Source: Ferruginibacter sp. (GTDB taxonomy: Bacteria; Bacteroidota; Bacteroidia; Chitinophagales; Chitinophagaceae). Taken from it: DNA of 64,000 bases. The position numbers were made by a program, and so were the translations under genes. Positions 60,417 through 64,000 of the stretch are shown here, piece after piece. The stretch covers positions 1 to 64,000 of the forward strand of contig JAGOAX010000001.1 in NCBI GenBank assembly GCA_017983695.1, in the 5' to 3' direction. How positions within the stretch are numbered: position 1 is the first letter of the stretch; the number at the start of each line of letters is the position of its first letter. Under the pieces are notes generated by a model. The model was not told where the DNA came from. It did no database searches and saw only the letters and a program-made list of their open reading frames with translations.

Positions 60417-62054
60417 TTATTTTTCAATCCTGAACCAATCCACATCTGCAAAACCGGCATCGTTTATTTTTTGTGTCCTGGCGCAGAATAAACCAATAGT
60501 TGCGCCGATCCATTTACCTGGTGTGGCTTTAAAAGTTTCAGGCGCATCAATAAATACTTTACCATCGATGCTATAACTAAAAGTGCATACTGCGCCTTTG
60601 TTTACCGTAACTCTGAAATAAAAATCACCATCACTTATTTTTTTTATTTCCTGCTCCACTTCAGCTTTGCCATGTTCTGCATCAATGCACCTGGTATAAC
60701 TTAAATAAACACCGTCCGCTTTTTTAGTGACGGCAATATTAGCATAGCTCATACCCAATACTACCATCCCAAATTTTTCTCCATTGGTTTTGGGTGTAAA
60801 TAAAAATTTAGCCGTGGCTTTAAATTCTTCCGCAGGAAATTTTTGTGTAAGAATGTTTGGGATGTCCCATAAATTTTTAGCAGTATCTGGTTTTAAAATA
60901 CTGTTAAAACGTAACGCCCCTTTAGCAGGGTAACAAAATGCCCAATCAATTTTTTCAATGGCATGCCATTGCCATTGCAAACCAATTTTACTATCATTAA
61001 ACTCATCGGATTCGGCCGGTGTTGCGATGGGATCCTGCCTACCGGCAGGCAGGACTTTTTTGCCAACGTTTGGCTTTTTAAAAATCATTACCGGCTCACC
61101 AATACCATTATTATTGTTATCAACTCCCATTAAAGGCCAGTCATTCAGCCATTTCATAGGTTGTAAATGTACCACTCTGCCATAGGCATCTTTATCCTGA
61201 AAATGCAGGAACCAATCTTCGCCTGTTTGTGTTTGCACCCATGCACCCTGGTGTGGACCATTAACAGTTGTAGTGCCCTGCTCAAGCACTACTTTTCTTT
61301 CGTAAGGGCCATAAATATTTTTACTGCGCAAAATAGTTTGCCAGCCAGTTGCTACGCCGCCTGCTGGCGCAAAAATATAATAGTAAGCATTCCGTTTGTA
61401 CATTTTAGGCCCTTCAATAGTAGCATCCAGTTCATGCCCATCATAAACCAACACGCCATCGCTGATAACTTTATCGCCTGCGGCATTTAGTTCTTTAATA
61501 AGAATTACTGATTTAGTTCCGGCACGGCTGCCAGCCAATGCATGTGCCAAATAATTTTTACCATTATCATCCCAAAGCGGACAAGGATCGATCAATCCTT
61601 TTCCTGCCTGCACTAATACAGGGTCTGTCCATGGGCCCGGAATATTTTTTGCTTTAGTAAGATAAATACCAAAATCAGGATCGGGATAATAGATATAAAA
61701 TTCATTATTGTGATAACGGATTGCTGGCGCCCACACACCATTACCATGTTGCACTTTACTAAAATGTTCAACTGGCGGTTGTTGTTGTAAGGCATGGCCG
61801 ATAATTTTCCAGTTCACTAAATCCTTACTATGCAAAATGGGCAAGCCCGGTGCCTGGTTAAAACTACTGCTGATCAAATAATAATCATCACCAACACGTA
61901 TGGCATCTGGGTCGCTGTAATCTGCATTGATGATGGGATTTTTGTAAGTACCATCGCCATTATCAGCAACCCATACTTTAGAAATATTTTGTGCACTTCC
62001 TGTTGCAGCAACAAATAAAAATACAATACAAAGAATTGATTTAGTTTTTGTCAT
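60417..62054 (-). CDS. GH43 family glycoside hydrolase (xylosidase/arabinofuranosidase), with inserted repeat
   Basis: 545 residues with a signal peptide (…VAATGSAQ). N-terminal five-bladed GH43 propeller: NADYSDPDAIRVGDDYYLISSSF (general base Asp), LIDPCPLWDDNGKNYLAHA, LDATIEGPKMYKR (general acid Glu). C-terminal concanavalin-like GH43 domain from about 350. The segment VLPAGRQDP (334-341) is encoded by the 20-bp palindrome at 61034-61053 and sits in the interdomain linker. Removes xylose or arabinose residues from side chains. Convergent with the AraC gene, gap 4 bases. Confidence 0.92.
   Translation of the reverse strand: MTKTKSILCIVFLFVAATGSAQNISKVWVADNGDGTYKNPIINADYSDPDAIRVGDDYYLISSSFNQAPGLPILHSKDLVNWKIIGHALQQQPPVEHFSKVQHGNGVWAPAIRYHNNEFYIYYPDPDFGIYLTKAKNIPGPWTDPVLVQAGKGLIDPCPLWDDNGKNYLAHALAGSRAGTKSVILIKELNAAGDKVISDGVLVYDGHELDATIEGPKMYKRNAYYYIFAPAGGVATGWQTILRSKNIYGPYERKVVLEQGTTTVNGPHQGAWVQTQTGEDWFLHFQDKDAYGRVVHLQPMKWLNDWPLMGVDNNNNGIGEPVMIFKKPNVGKKVLPAGRQDPIATPAESDEFNDSKIGLQWQWHAIEKIDWAFCYPAKGALRFNSILKPDTAKNLWDIPNILTQKFPAEEFKATAKFLFTPKTNGEKFGMVVLGMSYANIAVTKKADGVYLSYTRCIDAEHGKAEVEQEIKKISDGDFYFRVTVNKGAVCTFSYSIDGKVFIDAPETFKATPGKWIGATIGLFCARTQKINDAGFADVDWFRIEK
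61034..61053. repeat. 20-bp palindromic element, in-frame copy inside the GH43 gene
   Basis: CCTGCCTACCGGCAGGCAGG, identical to 38446-38465. On the coding strand it encodes LPAGRQ within the linker between the catalytic and C-terminal domains. Confidence 0.85.
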
Positions 62055-62239
62055 ACTGTTTTATTTGTAAGCCGGTATAAAAGTTGAAGCTGCAGTCTTT
62101 AAGCATCCAGCCAACAGTTCAATTTTAATTACAGCAATTTTAAATCGTTTGTTTTACTGAAGATAAAACTATCGTCAATTGCAAAAGCAACAGTTATGGG
62201 CTGTGGGGTTATTATTGCAGAAAGAAAATCAGCTATACA

Positions 62240-64000
62240 TTAATTGCCCTGTAAATATTTTTTAGCGATCTCATCATACAGTTTCAAAAACTCATTCGAT
62301 TTTCCCTGCCTGTCAAATACCGATTCCCAGGTACTTAATGGCTCCCAGATGCAACTGCCTTTCCCTCTTCCGCCGGGCAATTCAAAACTAAGTTTGTTTA
62401 CTTCTTGTTTTTTGGCAGAGTATTCCACTACAATAATATCCTTATCATACCGGCGGAGCAAGTCGTTCATATTATCACGCAGGTCATCTAATGTACCATG
62501 CCATTTTGGATAATAAGAAAGGCCGATCACATCAAATTGTACGCCTCTTGCCAGCATATTGTCCATAAAGAAAACTGTTTCCTCATTCTGTCCGCCTAAA
62601 GCCACATGCACCATTATTATTGTTGTTGGAGCTACTGCTTTTATTGCAGCAATACCGGCATTAAGTAATTGTGCCAATGAATCAACATTGCTGATATTCC
62701 CTTCGGGCCACACCATACCATGATTGATCTCATTACCCACCTGCACCATATCAGGCAACGTGCCTTGTGCTTTCAATTCATCCATCACGTTTTTAGTGTA
62801 GTTGTACAAAGCCTCCTTCATCTGTTCAAAACTCATTCCCTTCCATGCAGCCGGTTTGTATTCATGACCAGGGTCGGCCCAGTAATCGCTGTAATGAAAA
62901 TCCAGCAGCAATTTCATTCCTGCATCTTTTACTCTCTTCGCCATTTGTTTAGTATGGTTCAAATCGCAAAAACCTTTTTTAGGTGAATAGCCGCTATCAT
63001 GCGCAGGATCGTTAAAAATGCGCAGGCGTACATAATTAAAGCCGTGCTCTTTTAAAATCTGTATCGCATCTTTTTCTTTTCCTTCATCAGAAAATTTCAT
63101 GCCCTTATCTTCCAGTTCTGGCAGAAAAGAAATATCTGCGCCTAACATCTTTGTTACAGTTCGTGGTTTAGCAGCTTCACCTTTTAATGCATATTTTTTA
63201 TCAATAGTAATATTTGCAACGCTGCCGGGAGATACTGTAATAATATCTGTGCCACCAGCCCACAATCCTGCAGCCTTTGCTTCAAACTTTATAATGCCGG
63301 TTTGTTTTGTTGCTTGTACAATAACCTGGCATTTACCATTAAATGCACTGCGTTGCCATGCACCGTCCATGCATTTATCAGGCTCATGGCTGCTGGGGTC
63401 ACCATTGCCCACGCCAATAATTTTTCCGGGCCCACTGATGGTGAAACGTACCATATTATTTGCATCGGGTACTTCTCTGCCTTCACGGTCAATTATAGAA
63501 ACATTCATCACTGTTGCATCCTGCCCATCTGCAAGCATGGTTGTTTTGTATGGTGTCAATACAACTTCTGCAGGAGTTCCTGTTGTCTCTACTTTTGCTG
63601 TTAATTTTTTTCCTCTTTTATAAGCAATGGCTTCTAATTTACCCGGCGCATATTTTACATTCCATTCTAAATGGCTGTTACGTGGCATATCTTTTTTACC
63701 AATGCTTTTTCCATTTAAAAACAACTCTACATTATCAGCATTTGAATTAACCCATACATTTATTTCCTGCGCCGGTTCTCCCCATTTTACAGGCCAGTTC
63801 CAGTGCGGAGAAATATTCAGCACATCATTATCCGTCCACCAGCTTTGATAATAGTAATATAAATTTTTAGGAAAGCCGCATACATCCATCACACCAAAAT
63901 GCGAACTGATATTCGGCCACTTAAAAGGTGTTGGTTCACCACGGTAATCAAAACCTGTCCAGATAAAACCGCCCTGCCAGAATTTATTTTCTGCTGCCAG
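62240..64000 (-). CDS. GH2-GH53 fusion enzyme (beta-galactosidase plus endo-beta-1,4-galactanase), N-terminus outside the window
   Basis: The frame stays open to the window end, so the start is missing. The visible part begins in the GH2 catalytic domain (FWQGGFIWTGFDYRGEPTPF, SSHFGVMDVCGFPKN), then C-terminal beta-sandwich domains (VNVFVNS-like NADNVELFLNGKSIG; PAEVVLTPYKTTMLADGQD; GPGKIIGVGNGDPSSHE). From about 63150 a GH53 domain follows (GADISFLPELEDKGMKFSDE, NYVRLRIFNDP, LLLDFHYSDYWADPGHEYKPAAW). The GH53 acids are in VGNEI (codon 62729-62731) and VVEYS (62423-62425). One polypeptide would thus cut galactan and trim galactose from it. The last gene of the locus in this window. Confidence 0.9.
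   Translation of the reverse strand: MAAENKFWQGGFIWTGFDYRGEPTPFKWPNISSHFGVMDVCGFPKNLYYYYQSWWTDNDVLNISPHWNWPVKWGEPAQEINVWVNSNADNVELFLNGKSIGKKDMPRNSHLEWNVKYAPGKLEAIAYKRGKKLTAKVETTGTPAEVVLTPYKTTMLADGQDATVMNVSIIDREGREVPDANNMVRFTISGPGKIIGVGNGDPSSHEPDKCMDGAWQRSAFNGKCQVIVQATKQTGIIKFEAKAAGLWAGGTDIITVSPGSVANITIDKKYALKGEAAKPRTVTKMLGADISFLPELEDKGMKFSDEGKEKDAIQILKEHGFNYVRLRIFNDPAHDSGYSPKKGFCDLNHTKQMAKRVKDAGMKLLLDFHYSDYWADPGHEYKPAAWKGMSFEQMKEALYNYTKNVMDELKAQGTLPDMVQVGNEINHGMVWPEGNISNVDSLAQLLNAGIAAIKAVAPTTIIMVHVALGGQNEETVFFMDNMLARGVQFDVIGLSYYPKWHGTLDDLRDNMNDLLRRYDKDIIVVEYSAKKQEVNKLSFELPGGRGKGSCIWEPLSTWESVFDRQGKSNEFLKLYDEIAKKYLQGN

Noticed and set aside
63099..63623. 174-residue ORF antisense to the GH2-GH53 gene
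   Set aside because: Lies fully inside two conserved glycosidase domains on the other strand.
1..64000. CRISPR arrays, tRNA and rRNA genes
   Set aside because: No regularly spaced direct repeats with unique spacers, no cloverleaf with a T-loop GTTCGA-type motif and no rRNA-like sequence was seen on reading both strands.
46190..64000. Complete polysaccharide utilisation locus with SusC/SusD
   Set aside because: Glycosidases and a regulator are present but no SusC/SusD pair occurs in the window; the only TonB receptor with a CarboxypepD domain is at 28 kb next to DUF6660.

Overview
The window looks like chromosome of a Bacteroidota bacterium, most likely family Chitinophagaceae. Reasons: AT-rich DNA, many MKK...lipobox-Cys lipoproteins, outer-membrane receptors with a CarboxypepD-reg domain, families typical of the phylum (DUF6660, DUF6526, DUF4394, HU-CCDC81-like, GH127), and TAnnTTTG-type promoter motifs in place of sigma70 boxes and clear Shine-Dalgarno sites. 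No rRNA, tRNA, CRISPR array, transposase, integrase or SusC/SusD pair was found.

Layout. 0-18.2 kb is mostly core: a 42-residue Lys/Ala-repeat histone-like protein, a PolX-type protein, a GNAT enzyme, a saccharopine-dehydrogenase-like enzyme, glutaminyl cyclase, a methyltransferase-lspA-HU-like cluster, a beta-barrel/TPR pair, DoxX, a thioesterase, DacB, Uma2, CinA and a 2-oxoacid dehydrogenase E2. 18.2-21.6 kb is an AT-richer accessory stretch of four small unrelated genes (secreted YD-like protein, orphan TonB-plug-like protein, SRPBCC protein, VIT-type transporter), each followed by a structured repeat; two of these repeats are copies of one ~134-bp element. 21.6-30.2 kb is envelope and signalling: lipoproteins, a lactonase-like propeller, a DM13 lipoprotein divergent from an ECF sigma/anti-sigma pair, an ABC module, and DUF6660 plus a TonB receptor. 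30.2-46 kb is mixed: an orphan PGM1-type ATP-grasp peptide ligase, DUF1080, a propeller, a SatD-like/DUF3307 pair, S9 and M13 peptidases, TrmH, a PH/SHOCT protein, GIY-YIG, DUF4394 and secreted hypotheticals.

46-64 kb is one pentose/arabinan utilisation locus. Ten minus-strand genes run xylB, xylA, HAD phosphatase, araB, araD, galM-like epimerase, GH127 beta-L-arabinofuranosidase, hypothetical, araA, sodium-sugar symporter. A divergent AraC regulator stands at the head, with GH43 and a GH2-GH53 fusion enzyme (truncated by the window end) beside it. Together they release arabinose, xylose and galactose from arabinan or arabinogalactan side chains, import the sugars and convert the pentoses to D-xylulose 5-phosphate.

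The most distinctive sequence-level signal is the number of short palindromic or low-complexity repeats, several lying in frame inside genes (CinA, GH43, E2, methyltransferase). Other points worth a second look are the PolX protein with all three polymerase carboxylates replaced, the cassette-like accessory array, the SatD-like/DUF3307 module and the orphan PGM1-type ligase. I cannot point to one clearly new defence or biosynthetic system.
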